Shown: in pieces, positions 6,526-14,977 of the stretch
How the letters are laid out: each line of letters opens with the position of its first letter
How positions within the stretch are numbered: the first letter of the stretch is position 1
Assembly: GCF_900101345.1 (NCBI RefSeq)
Contig: NZ_FMUX01000001.1
Span: 492,581 to 556,580, forward strand
Length of the DNA stretch: 64,000 nt
Direction of reading: 5' to 3'
Origin: Desulfoluna spongiiphila
GTDB lineage: Bacteria; Desulfobacterota; Desulfobacteria; Desulfobacterales; Desulfolunaceae
Made by a program: the position numbers and the translations under genes
Notes under the pieces: generated by a model
The model's database searches: none
Seen by the model: the letters and a program-made list of their open reading frames with translations, nothing else
Told to the model about the DNA's origin: nothing

Positions 6526-7657
6526 TTAAATATTTTTCCAGCCGATCCATGGCCCGCTCGATGTTTTCAATGGAGTTGGCGTAGGAGAACCGCAGGTAGC
6601 CCTCGGCGTTTTTACCGAAATCAATGCCGGGGGTAACCCCCACGTGGGCTTTTTCCAGGATGTCGAAGGCCAGCTTGTAGGAGTCCATGGAGATGTGCTT
6701 GACGTTGGCAAAGACGTAGAAGGCGCCCGTGGGGGGGACCGTAATCCCAAGGCCCATGGCCCTCAGGCGCTCGATCATGTAGAGGCGCCTTTTGTTGTAG
6801 ATCTCCTTCATGCGCAGGGTATCGGCCTTGGCCTCTTTCAGGGCGGCGATGCCCGCCACCTGGGCCGAGGCGTTCACCGAGATGAAAAAATTCTGCTGGA
6901 TCTTCTGCAGGGGACGCATGAAGGCCTCCGGGGCGATGACGTAGCCCAGGCGCATGCCGGTCATGGCGTAGAGTTTCGAAAACCCGTTCAGGACAAAGGC
7001 GTTGTCCGAGAACTCCAGCATGGTGTGCTCTTCCCCTTCGTAAACCAGGCCGTGGTAAATCTCGTCCGAGACAATGGCAGGGCCGAGCTTTGCGATACGC
7101 TCCATGCGGTCCGTGGAGAGGAGGTTGCCCGTGGGGTTGGACGGTGAGTTCAAAAAGATGGCCCTGGTACGGTCCGTCATGCGCTTTTCGATCTCGGCCA
7201 CCCGAAGCTCAAACCCGTCGGCTTCGGTGACGGGGACAGCCACGGGCACGCCCCCGACGAACTTGATGAAGTTGGGATAACAGGCGTACCCGGGGTCTGA
7301 GAGGATCACCTCGTCGCCGGCCTCCAGCATGGCGGAGAAGACGGAGAAAATGGCCTGGGAGGTCCCCTGGGTAACCATCACCCGGTGGGGGGAAACGGTC
7401 ACCCCGTAGGTCTCCTGGTAATACTCGCAGATGGCCTCCCGGAGTTCCATCATGCCCAGGCTGTGGGTGTAATGGGTGTGTCCCTCGTTGATGGCCTTGC
7501 AGGCCGCAGCCTTCACGCAGTCCGGGGTGTCGAAATCGGGTTCCCCCACCTCCAGGTGGATGATGTCCACGCCGTCGCGCTCCATCTCCTTGGCCCGTTC
7601 CAGTACATCCATCACGATAAACGAGGTCATCTCCTCGGCTCTTCTGGCGATCATCAC
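6512..7657 (-). CDS. Class I/II pyridoxal-phosphate aminotransferase
   Basis: The 381-residue protein is a fold-type I aminotransferase of the AspC/AlaT kind. Visible landmarks are IHLEVGEPDFDTP near the N-terminus, SLGMMELREAICEYY, the substrate/PLP segment LNSPSNPTGN (residues about 170-179), IVSDEIYHGLVY, the Schiff-base lysine in NGFSKLYAMTGMRLGY, and the C-terminal arginine in GYLRFSYAN, which binds the substrate carboxylate. The start has AGGAGGAG just upstream. The amino-acid substrate cannot be fixed from sequence; aspartate, alanine and aromatic donors are all possible. The C-terminus ends inside a heptamer repeat. It is the only minus-strand gene between 513 and 12293. Confidence 0.9.
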   Translation of the reverse strand: MMIARRAEEMTSFIVMDVLERAKEMERDGVDIIHLEVGEPDFDTPDCVKAAACKAINEGHTHYTHSLGMMELREAICEYYQETYGVTVSPHRVMVTQGTSQAIFSVFSAMLEAGDEVILSDPGYACYPNFIKFVGGVPVAVPVTEADGFELRVAEIEKRMTDRTRAIFLNSPSNPTGNLLSTDRMERIAKLGPAIVSDEIYHGLVYEGEEHTMLEFSDNAFVLNGFSKLYAMTGMRLGYVIAPEAFMRPLQKIQQNFFISVNASAQVAGIAALKEAKADTLRMKEIYNKRRLYMIERLRAMGLGITVPPTGAFYVFANVKHISMDSYKLAFDILEKAHVGVTPGIDFGKNAEGYLRFSYANSIENIERAMDRLEKYLKAKG

Positions 7658-7871
7658 TCCTCCTGCTCAACTGGCGTCATATGGTCAAAGGGGGCTCGCC
7701 CCACATGGTCTCTAAACCTCTTTTTGTACCACATTTTGGCCCCTTCTTCTATCATTATGGGTGCCCGTCGCCGCCGCGACCCCATGCCCGGCATGCTTTT
7801 TGTCACCGACTGTGGTATATAGGGTAACTTTGTGCAAAGGCACTGATATGGATTGAAACGGTGAGGATTTC

Positions 7872-8912
7872 ATGGGCAATTCAGGGTTTCCCGCATTCAC
7901 GCCAGAATGCGCGTCGCTTCTCTGCAGGCACCTCACACCTCAGGTGTGGGACGAGGTTAAGGATCTGAAGACAGGGTCGGGGTACACCGCCGCCGACCTT
8001 ATCCGATCCGGTGTGGAACAACAGGAGAGCTCCGTCGGGGTCTATGCCGGGGATGCGGAGTCCTACGACCTTTTTTCCCCGCTGCTGACCCCCGTGGTCT
8101 GGGATTATCACGGCACGTCCGGCCCCCACCCCGCCCCGGATTACTCCCTGGCCGATCTGCCCGATCTCAGCGGCTCGGCAACGGATAAAATTCTCTCCAC
8201 CAGGGTGCGGGTGGGCCGCAACCTGGCGGGGTTCCCCCTGGGCCCGGCCATCTCCCCGTCCCAGCGCCGAGAGGTGGAAGTTACGATCAAGGCCGCCCTG
8301 GCCCGTCTGCCCGAACACCTGAAAGGGACCTATCACGCCCTGCCGGACATGGACCAGGCGGTCCGCGACGACCTCATTGCACGCCACCTGCTGTTCAAAA
8401 ACGAAGACCGGTTCCTTGCGTCGGCAGGGCTCATGCGGGACTGGCCCGAAGCCCGGGGCCTCTTTCTCTCCCACGACGAAACCTTCAGCGTCTGGGTAAA
8501 CGAGGAGGACCAGCTCCGGATCATCTCCCTTCAAGAAGGGGGTGACGTGGCATCGGTGTTCCGGCGCCTTGCAGACGGTGTGACCGCCCTCTCCTCCCGC
8601 CTTGAATTCCTCACCCATCCGCGCCTGGGATCCCTCACAAGCTGTCCCACCAACCTGGGCACGGCCATGCGGGCCAGCGTGCACATGAACCTGGCGAACC
8701 TGGCAAAAGACGAAGACGCCCTTCACGACGCGGCCCATGCCCTGGGGCTCCAGGTCCGGGGCGTCCACGGGGAGCACTCCGAAGGCCGGGGCGGCGTCTA
8801 CGACATCAGCAACCGCATGCGCCTCGGGGTCACCGAAGCCGCGGCACTGGCCCACCTCATCAACGGCATCACCCGCCTTGCCCGGATGGATGACGAGGCA
8901 ACCGCTCCATGA
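7872..8912 (+). CDS. Arginine kinase (ATP:guanidino phosphotransferase)
   Basis: The 346-residue protein is a full-length phosphagen kinase, which reversibly phosphorylates arginine with ATP to store high-energy phosphate. The N-terminal specificity loop reads SSVGVY (residues 53-58), matching the arginine-kinase SGVGIY, with Tyr58 in the place of Limulus Tyr68. The catalytic domain has STRVRVGRN, VNEEDQLRIIS (Glu212 as the Glu225 equivalent), SCPTNLGT with Cys258 (Cys271), and RGVHGEHSE with Glu301 (Glu314) and Arg296 (Arg309). All active-site residues I can align are kept. It lacks the McsB-like profile of protein arginine kinases. It overlaps the MFS transporter gene by 4 bases (ATGA). Confidence 0.93.
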   Translation: MGNSGFPAFTPECASLLCRHLTPQVWDEVKDLKTGSGYTAADLIRSGVEQQESSVGVYAGDAESYDLFSPLLTPVVWDYHGTSGPHPAPDYSLADLPDLSGSATDKILSTRVRVGRNLAGFPLGPAISPSQRREVEVTIKAALARLPEHLKGTYHALPDMDQAVRDDLIARHLLFKNEDRFLASAGLMRDWPEARGLFLSHDETFSVWVNEEDQLRIISLQEGGDVASVFRRLADGVTALSSRLEFLTHPRLGSLTSCPTNLGTAMRASVHMNLANLAKDEDALHDAAHALGLQVRGVHGEHSEGRGGVYDISNRMRLGVTEAAALAHLINGITRLARMDDEATAP

Positions 8913-10105
8913 ACCCCAAAGAACGACGGATTTTCATCACCCTGTTCATGTCGATCTTTTCGGCGGTGACCGGGGTGGGTATCGTCATCCCCCTGCTTCC
9001 CGTCTACGCCCATGAGCTGGGGGCCAGCGGCCTGTACATCAGCATGATCTTCGGGGCCTTCTCCATCTCCCGGACCCTGGTCCTTCCCTGGTTCGGCAAA
9101 ACCTCGGACCGCATCGGACGAAAGCCCTTTATCCTTCCGGGGCTCCTCTTTTACGCCCTGGTCTCCTTAGGCTTTATGCTCTCCAGCTCCGTGGGGTCCC
9201 TCATCGGCCTCCGGTTCCTCCAGGGCATCGCCTCGGGCATGATCATGCCCGTGGCCCAGGCCTATGTGGGGGACATCACCCCCAAGGGCAAAGAGGGATA
9301 CTACATGGGGCTCTTCAGCATGGCCATGTTCCTCAGCCTGAGCATGGGCCCTTTCATGGGCGGTTTCATCAACCGACTCTACGGCCTTGACGCCGCCTTC
9401 CTCGGCATGGGGGTCCTGGCCGTGGCCGCCTTCGTCATGGCCTTAGCCTTCCTGCCCCCGGTGGCCGAGGAGAAAAGCTCAACCTCCCGAAACGAAAGCA
9501 TCGCCGTCATGGGGCTTCTCAAGGACCGGCTCATCCTCGCCCTTGTCTCCTTCCGCATGGTGTACACCACCTGCGTGGGGATGATCTGGTGCTTCCTGCC
9601 CCTTTATGTGGACGTCACCTTCGGCCTGGGAAGCGCCGAAACCGGTACCCTGGTCATGGTGATGGTCCTGGCCGGGGGCCTGCTTCACATCCCCATGGGG
9701 GTGGTGGCGGACCGGATGAACCGGAAACTCCTGGTGGCCGTCGGCGGGGTGTTCATCGTGGGCTCCATGGTGCTCTGCCACCAGGCCACGGGCTTTTACA
9801 GCCTCCTTGCGGCGGTGATTGTCTTCGGCATCGGCGGGGGCACCTCCCTTCCCGCCCTCTCGGCACTGGCCGTGGAACGGGGCCGCGAGATCCGGGGCAT
9901 CGGCTCGGTCATGAGCCTTCTCACCATGGCCCACAGCCTGGGCATGCTCCTGGGCTCCCTCATCGCAGGGCTCACCATGGACCTGTTCGAACTTCGCTAC
10001 GCTTTTCCCATGGGCGGTCTCATCATGGCCGCGGGCCTTATCCATTTCACCTGGCTGAGCCTGCCCCATGGGCAAAAAACGCGGCCTCCGGCGAAAAGGG
10101 GCTGA
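8909..10105 (+). CDS. MFS transporter, DHA1-like
   Basis: The 398-residue membrane protein has about twelve hydrophobic helices. The loop 2-3 signature of major-facilitator drug:H+ antiporters is present as WFGKTSDRIGRKPF (residues about 61-74), and GLRFLQGIASGMIMPVAQAYVGDITP matches motif C-type packing of helices 4-5. The start ATG overlaps the arginine kinase stop (ATGA), so the two are translationally coupled. The coupling suggests, but does not prove, that the cargo relates to arginine or another guanidine. Otherwise an efflux role is the default. A ~170-bp dispersed element follows directly. Confidence 0.88.
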   Translation: MNPKERRIFITLFMSIFSAVTGVGIVIPLLPVYAHELGASGLYISMIFGAFSISRTLVLPWFGKTSDRIGRKPFILPGLLFYALVSLGFMLSSSVGSLIGLRFLQGIASGMIMPVAQAYVGDITPKGKEGYYMGLFSMAMFLSLSMGPFMGGFINRLYGLDAAFLGMGVLAVAAFVMALAFLPPVAEEKSSTSRNESIAVMGLLKDRLILALVSFRMVYTTCVGMIWCFLPLYVDVTFGLGSAETGTLVMVMVLAGGLLHIPMGVVADRMNRKLLVAVGGVFIVGSMVLCHQATGFYSLLAAVIVFGIGGGTSLPALSALAVERGREIRGIGSVMSLLTMAHSLGMLLGSLIAGLTMDLFELRYAFPMGGLIMAAGLIHFTWLSLPHGQKTRPPAKRG

Positions 10106-10120
10106 GCGCATCTGTTTTTT

Positions 10121-10291
10121 GCCTACGACGGCCCTGTCGGGAGATAAACCTTTGAAAAATAGATCAAACAGACCCCAGAAAACAGATCCCCCTTAATCTA
10201 AATCAATAGCGAATGTGATTTTCCCTGAGGAACGAAGGGGAAAGCGCATTCGCAACGTGCTTTCAAGGTGGCACACCTTGCCGCCGGAGGC
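10121..10291 (+). repeat. Dispersed ~170-bp inverted-repeat element, type A, copy 1
   Basis: This 171-bp unit begins with GCCTACGACGG (two differences from the consensus GCCTCCGGCGG) and ends with CCGCCGGAGGC at 10281-10291. The core contains a long imperfect hairpin, GCGAATGTGATTTTCCC...GGGGAAAGCGCATTCGC, followed by GCAACGTGCTTTCAAGGTGG. The same core is found at 48560-48729 in this orientation and at 22961-23127 and 45993-46164 in the opposite one. It follows the MFS gene. Confidence 0.85.
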
Positions 10292-10468
10292 ATGCTTTTG
10301 GTTTTGTACCGCCCCCCCAATGAGTTCACCCTGCTTCCCCGCCACTGGGGAGTTGCGAACCCGCCGCAACTCAGGTATAAATAGAGACATATCAATCCTT
10401 TTTCACAATTCCCTGAGACATCTCCGCACCGTTTCCCCCTTACGAATCCTTACACATGAGGCCATGCC

Positions 10469-11188
10469 ATGCCGATGCATTTGCCATCTTGTCATTGGAT
10501 CATCCCACGCCGGGTTTGTGTCGCCTTGATTTTCGCGACCCTGCTTGCCCTCTTCGCCGCGTGCAGTCCCGAGCCCAAAGGCCCCACCCTCACCCTGCCC
10601 CCCCTGCCCTGGCCTTCAGACGCCCTGGAGCCGGTCATCTCCCAGCAGACCATTGAGCTGCATCACGGCAAACACCACGCCGGTTATGTGGCCAAAGCCA
10701 ACCAGCTTATTGACGACAGCCGGTTCAAGGGAAAATCCGTTGAAGAAATCCTCTCCGCCACCCGGGAAAAGAAAAAGTACAAGGACCTGTTCAACAACAC
10801 GGCCCAGGCCTGGAACCATGCGTTCTTCTGGGAGTGCCTGACCCCTGAGGGCACGGCACGGCCCACCGGAGCGCTGGCACAGGCCATCAACACAGAGTTC
10901 GGTGGATGGAAGGCGTTTCGGGATGAATTTATCGAGGCATCCCTCTCCCACTTCGGCAGCGGATGGGTGTGGCTGGTCAGGGACAAGGAAACCCTGCGCA
11001 TCCTGACCACGGCCAATGCGGACACCCCGGTTGCAAGGGGCCTCACCCCGCTTTTCACCATCGACCTGTGGGAACACGCCTATTACCTCGATGTGCAGAA
11101 CAGGCGAAAGGCATATGTGGAAGGGGTCTTTGACGGACTGGCCCATTGGAAGGCCGTGGAAAAAAGATATGGCACCGGGGAGCTTTGA
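10469..11188 (+). CDS. sodB: Lipoprotein superoxide dismutase, Fe/Mn type
   Basis: The 239-residue protein has an N-terminal signal ending in a lipobox (LFAAC, Cys near residue 32) before a complete superoxide dismutase domain, so it should be a membrane-anchored periplasmic enzyme. The metal ligands are seen in HHGKHHAGYV, WNHAFFWECL, and DLWEHAYYLD (Asp and His), and FGSGWVWLV is the usual C-domain core. WNHAFFW and WEHAYYLDVQNRRKAYV look closer to iron-type than manganese-type enzymes, but the metal is not decidable by eye. An exported enzyme suits an anaerobe meeting superoxide from outside. The two oxygen-binding hemerythrins that follow are a fitting context. Confidence 0.9.
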   Translation: MPMHLPSCHWIIPRRVCVALIFATLLALFAACSPEPKGPTLTLPPLPWPSDALEPVISQQTIELHHGKHHAGYVAKANQLIDDSRFKGKSVEEILSATREKKKYKDLFNNTAQAWNHAFFWECLTPEGTARPTGALAQAINTEFGGWKAFRDEFIEASLSHFGSGWVWLVRDKETLRILTTANADTPVARGLTPLFTIDLWEHAYYLDVQNRRKAYVEGVFDGLAHWKAVEKRYGTGEL

Positions 11189-11385
11189 AACGCTGCCCCG
11201 GTGTTCGGGAAAAATCTGAGGGTTCGGCAGGAAAATAACAGTACACCATGAGGTGTTGGCCGTTTGAGAGATGCCGTGAATTCACCGAACGGTAAGGCTC
11301 ATGGAGTGTTATTTCACACGCCGATACGTGTATATTTTATTTTTGTCATTGCCCTGACTGTCACCCTCACCGGAGAGGAAAGCCC

Positions 11386-11787
11386 ATGACCGAGCCCCTG
11401 GTATGGACCGAAGCGATTTCCGTGAATATCCCTGAGATTGACGAACAGCATCAAGCCCTTTTCGCCATTATCAACGATATCATCAAGGTCCATGAGGAGC
11501 AGGGCGGACCGGGTGAAATCCTGATGCGGATCGGGCAACTCATGGACTACTCCGACCGGCACTTTCTCACCGAAGAAAAACTCATGATCAGACACAAATT
11601 CCCCCGGTTCGTGGAGCACAACAAGGCACACATGGCCTATATGGAGCAGGTGGACCTGTTTATAAGCGACTACAAAACCAACAAGCAGGGCCTCATCCAC
11701 GACATGCTCGAATTCCTCACCCACTGGTGGCGCGAGCATGTCTCTCGCTCAGACCCCGCATACGCCCGCCACATCCACTCGGACTGA
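11386..11787 (+). CDS. Bacteriohemerythrin 1
   Basis: The 133-residue single-domain protein binds O2 (possibly NO) at a non-heme di-iron site. The ligand set is visible in order: His in DEQHQALF, HFLTEEKLM (His and Glu), HNKAHMAYM (two His), and HWWREHVSRSD (two His and Asp). N-terminal WTEAISVNIPEIDEQH is the classical opening. Length is normal. In anaerobes these proteins deliver or scavenge oxygen and are often several per genome. It lies 92 bases upstream of a second copy and downstream of the exported superoxide dismutase. Confidence 0.93.
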   Translation: MTEPLVWTEAISVNIPEIDEQHQALFAIINDIIKVHEEQGGPGEILMRIGQLMDYSDRHFLTEEKLMIRHKFPRFVEHNKAHMAYMEQVDLFISDYKTNKQGLIHDMLEFLTHWWREHVSRSDPAYARHIHSD

Positions 11788-11879
11788 CGGGACGTCCCCA
11801 AGGCGAAGCGCGGAGACACTGCCCACCGGCACGGTCCCGCACGCAGACACACCGCAACACATTAACACGGGAGACTATC

Positions 11880-12293
11880 ATGGTATCCATGTTGAACTGG
11901 ACCGACGACATGCTGGTCCACATTGACGAGATCGATGATCAGCACCGAAATCTGTTCCTGCTCATCAACCGCCTGATCATCCATAAACGCAACCAGGGAC
12001 GCCGCGAAGAGCTCATGGACCTCATCCGGGTCCTGGTGGCCTTTGCCCAGACCCACTTCCGCACCGAAGACCACCACATGGCGGAAACCAGCTACCCCCT
12101 GGCCATGGTCCACAGCAAAGAGCACCTGAAGTTCACGGAGCGCATCAAAGAATTTGCCACGGATTACGAAAAGGGCGTCGAAGACCTCTCGGACAAAATG
12201 CTCTCCTTCCTGAGGGTCTGGTGGACCACCCACGTGGCCGGCTCCGACAAAAAATTTGCCACCTACCTCAGAAACGAGGGGTACATTCCGTAA
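11880..12293 (+). CDS. Bacteriohemerythrin 2
   Basis: A second single-domain hemerythrin of 137 residues, clearly paralogous to the preceding gene but well diverged. Iron ligands are seen in DDQHRNLF, HFRTEDHHM, HSKEHLKF and the C-terminal WWTTHVAGSD. The start is the ATG at 11880, which gives the standard N-terminus WTDDMLVHIDEIDDQH; frames open further upstream overlap the first hemerythrin gene. Tandem copies usually mean dose or different O2 affinity, an inference here. Its last 26 bases overlap the end of the convergent ABC transporter gene. Confidence 0.92.
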   Translation: MVSMLNWTDDMLVHIDEIDDQHRNLFLLINRLIIHKRNQGRREELMDLIRVLVAFAQTHFRTEDHHMAETSYPLAMVHSKEHLKFTERIKEFATDYEKGVEDLSDKMLSFLRVWWTTHVAGSDKKFATYLRNEGYIP

Positions 12294-13320
12294 CCCCGGT
12301 CTCCCCTGGGAAAAACTGCGCCTGACCGGAGACCACCTCAAGGTGCCCCTGCTGCCCCGCCGCCCACCGGGTCTCAGCCGAGTCAAAGACAACCACCCCG
12401 TGGGGACCTGTTGTCCCATGGACCAGGGACCAGCCACCGCAATATTCCACCCGCGTCACTGAAAAGGGGAGCCTGCCCGGTGCAGGCTCTCCGTGCAGCA
12501 CCACATGGTGCGGCCGGAAAAAAAGGACACCCGGCCCATCCTCCCCCCTCGCCGTGGACACCTTCTGCCCCTCTTCTGTCACAAACCATCCCGCCTCAAG
12601 ACGCCCCTCAAGGGTGTTGGAGAGCCCCAGAAAGGTGCCGGTGAAAAGGTGCCCGGGAGTCTCGTACAGCGCCCTGGGGGACCCGGTCTGCAGGATGCGC
12701 CCCTGCCGCATGACCGCAATGCGGTCGGACAGGGTGAGGGCTTCCTCCTGGTCGTGGGTCACGTAAAGGGTGGTCAGGGAAAGGCGATCGTGGACCTCCC
12801 GGATCTGGCGACGCAGATCGATGCGAAGCCTGGCATCCAGGGCCGACAGGGGTTCGTCCAGCAACAGCACCGACGGATTCGGAGCGATGGCCCGGGCCAG
12901 GGCCACCCGCTGCTGCTCCCCGCCTGAGAGGGTGGCGGGAAAATCGTCGGCCTTGTCCGTTAAGCGAACCAGCTCCAAAAGCTCCCTCACCCTTGCCTCC
13001 CGGTTGCCTTTCCCCATCTTCCTCAGCTTCAGGCCGTACGCCACGTTCTCGGCCACCCGCATGTGGGGGAACAGGGCATAATCCTGAAACACCATACCGA
13101 TGCCCCGTTTCTCAGGGGCCATGACGGAAATCTCCTGCCCGTTTAAGGCAATGCTCCCGCCATCGGCGGCCTCAAGCCCCGCCACCATGCGCAAAAGGGT
13201 GGATTTTCCGCACCCGGACGGGCCGATCACCGACAGGAATTCCCCTTTGGCGACCGTTACATCCACACGCAGCTGAAAGTCACCGTAGGTCCGAAAAAGG
13301 TCAGTCACGTTCAGGGTCAA
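12268..13320 (-). CDS. thiQ: ABC importer ATP-binding protein, thiamin/iron type
   Basis: The 350-residue ATPase powers the importer encoded just upstream. It has Walker A IGPSGCGKSTLLR, the Q loop, signature LSGGEQQRVALARAIA, Walker B VLLLDEPLSALD and the switch His in YVTHDQEEAL. After the nucleotide-binding domain comes a ~110-residue C-terminal TOBE-like extension, which E. coli ThiQ (~230 residues) lacks but FbpC/PotA types have. I place the start at a TTG (13320) preceded by GGAGGAG, overlapping the permease stop by 20 bases. There is no ATG near. The substrate is inferred from the ThiB-like binding protein. Confidence 0.8.
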   Translation of the reverse strand: MTLNVTDLFRTYGDFQLRVDVTVAKGEFLSVIGPSGCGKSTLLRMVAGLEAADGGSIALNGQEISVMAPEKRGIGMVFQDYALFPHMRVAENVAYGLKLRKMGKGNREARVRELLELVRLTDKADDFPATLSGGEQQRVALARAIAPNPSVLLLDEPLSALDARLRIDLRRQIREVHDRLSLTTLYVTHDQEEALTLSDRIAVMRQGRILQTGSPRALYETPGHLFTGTFLGLSNTLEGRLEAGWFVTEEGQKVSTARGEDGPGVLFFRPHHVVLHGEPAPGRLPFSVTRVEYCGGWSLVHGTTGPHGVVVFDSAETRWAAGQQGHLEVVSGQAQFFPGETGVTECTPRF

Positions 13321-14977
13321 GGCTCTCTCCTCCCATCCATTCAAGCAATAAAAAACAGGCCACACACAGGCCCATGAGAAGGGCGCCCAGGGCACAGGCG
13401 GCAAAATAGCGATACGCCCCGATGAGTCGGTACAGGGCAAGGGGTATGGTCACGGTGTCGGCCTGTGCCAGGATCAGGGTGGCGTTGATCTCACCCATGG
13501 ACAGGGCAAAGGCAAAACAGGCGCCTCCGACCAGGCCGGACCGGATCAGGGGCAGCTCCACGGTGAAAAAGGTACGGAAAGGACCGGCCCCCAGGGTACG
13601 GGCAGCCTGGGGCAGCGAGGGGCTGATCCGTTTGAGGGACGCGGAGACGGCCCGAAGCACAAAGGGATAGGTCACCACCACGTGGGCCGCCACCACGGCG
13701 GCGCGGCTTCCGCTGTAATCGGGAAAAAAAAGGGCGAGGCACTTGAAATACCCCAGCCCCAGAACCACGGAGGAGACCCCCATGGGGAGCATCATGGCCG
13801 TTTCGGTGAGCCGCCCCAGAGCGCCCTTGCTCCGCGTGGTGACCCAGGCTGCGGCAAGGCCCAGGGGCAACGCCCCGCAGACGGTGAGCATGGCAAAGGT
13901 GAGGCTGTTCTTCACGGCGGCAAGGGAGAGGGAAGGCCCGGTTTCGGTAAACAGCATGGCATACCACTTCAAGGTCCACACCAGGGGGCCGGACCGGGTG
14001 GTACGGGCCAGAAAAGAGCGCCCCACAAGGGCCAGCAGGGGCGAGGCCACCACAAGGACCACCATGAGGATATAAAGGCCCCACACAAAACGAACCGGAC
14101 CCGACAGGCGCGTGGTACCCCGCCGTGCGGCCTGCCCCCTTACGGCATGGCTGGCCCGGTGCTGCATCTTCACGGTGAGAAACAGAAGGACAAGGGTCAG
14201 TGCGGCCCCCACCACAGCCAGGGCCGCCGCCATATCCAGGTCCAGGCTGATGCGGGCGGCGCGGTAGATCTCCACCTCAATGGTGGTGTACCTGGGACCG
14301 CCCCCCAGCACCAGGACCACGGCAAAACTCATGAAACAAAAAAGATAAATGAGTCCCGCAGCGGAAAAAATCGCGGGCAGGAGCCCGGGCAGGGTCACGG
14401 TAAAAAACGTGCGAAAGGGCCCGGCCCCCAGGGTGCGCGCCGCCAGGGCAGGCCCGTCGTTGTGGCGCTCCCAGAATGAGCCGATGAGCCTGGCTGCCAG
14501 GGGAAAGTTGTAAAAGGCGTGGGCCAGGATGATGGCGGAAAAGGAGTAGAGAATGGTAAACGGGGGCCGTTTTAAATCAAAGGCACCCATGACAAACCGG
14601 TTGAGCACCCCGCTGTTGCCGTAAAAGATCACAAAGGCCAGCACCACGAGGATGGAGGGGAGCACAAAGGGAATGGCGGTGAGGGCCTTTAACAGCCGCT
14701 TGCCGCGAAAGGAGACCCGGCCCAGCAGCCAGGCACCGGGGAGCCCCAAAATCAGGGAAACCACCGTGCTGACCAGGGCCTGCCAGAGGGTAAACCCGAT
14801 GACCCGGAAGGTGTAGGGGCTTGAAAAGAGACGCACAAAGGGCGAGGGCCCCTCCCCCCCTTTGAGGGCCTCCGCCAAGATCACCGACAGGGGGAGATAA
14901 AAAAGAATCAGGGTCGGGACAAGGGGCACGAGCCACAAAAGCCGTGCCCCCCACCCTCTGTGCGAGGTACGGGTCAT
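13301..14977 (-). CDS. thiP: ABC importer permease, two fused transmembrane domains
   Basis: The 558-residue permease holds two homologous ABC membrane domains in one chain, as in ThiP and FbpB. Each half has the EAA-type loop: ALAARTLGAGPFRTFFTVTLP in the first and AARTLGAGPFRTFFTVELP in the second. About twelve helices are apparent. The ATG at 14977 overlaps the binding-protein stop (ATGA), a sign of translational coupling. It forms the membrane channel of the importer with the neighbouring binding protein and ATPase. The cargo is thiamin by association, ferric iron being the alternative. Confidence 0.88.
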   Translation of the reverse strand: MTRTSHRGWGARLLWLVPLVPTLILFYLPLSVILAEALKGGEGPSPFVRLFSSPYTFRVIGFTLWQALVSTVVSLILGLPGAWLLGRVSFRGKRLLKALTAIPFVLPSILVVLAFVIFYGNSGVLNRFVMGAFDLKRPPFTILYSFSAIILAHAFYNFPLAARLIGSFWERHNDGPALAARTLGAGPFRTFFTVTLPGLLPAIFSAAGLIYLFCFMSFAVVLVLGGGPRYTTIEVEIYRAARISLDLDMAAALAVVGAALTLVLLFLTVKMQHRASHAVRGQAARRGTTRLSGPVRFVWGLYILMVVLVVASPLLALVGRSFLARTTRSGPLVWTLKWYAMLFTETGPSLSLAAVKNSLTFAMLTVCGALPLGLAAAWVTTRSKGALGRLTETAMMLPMGVSSVVLGLGYFKCLALFFPDYSGSRAAVVAAHVVVTYPFVLRAVSASLKRISPSLPQAARTLGAGPFRTFFTVELPLIRSGLVGGACFAFALSMGEINATLILAQADTVTIPLALYRLIGAYRYFAACALGALLMGLCVACFLLLEWMGGESLDPERD

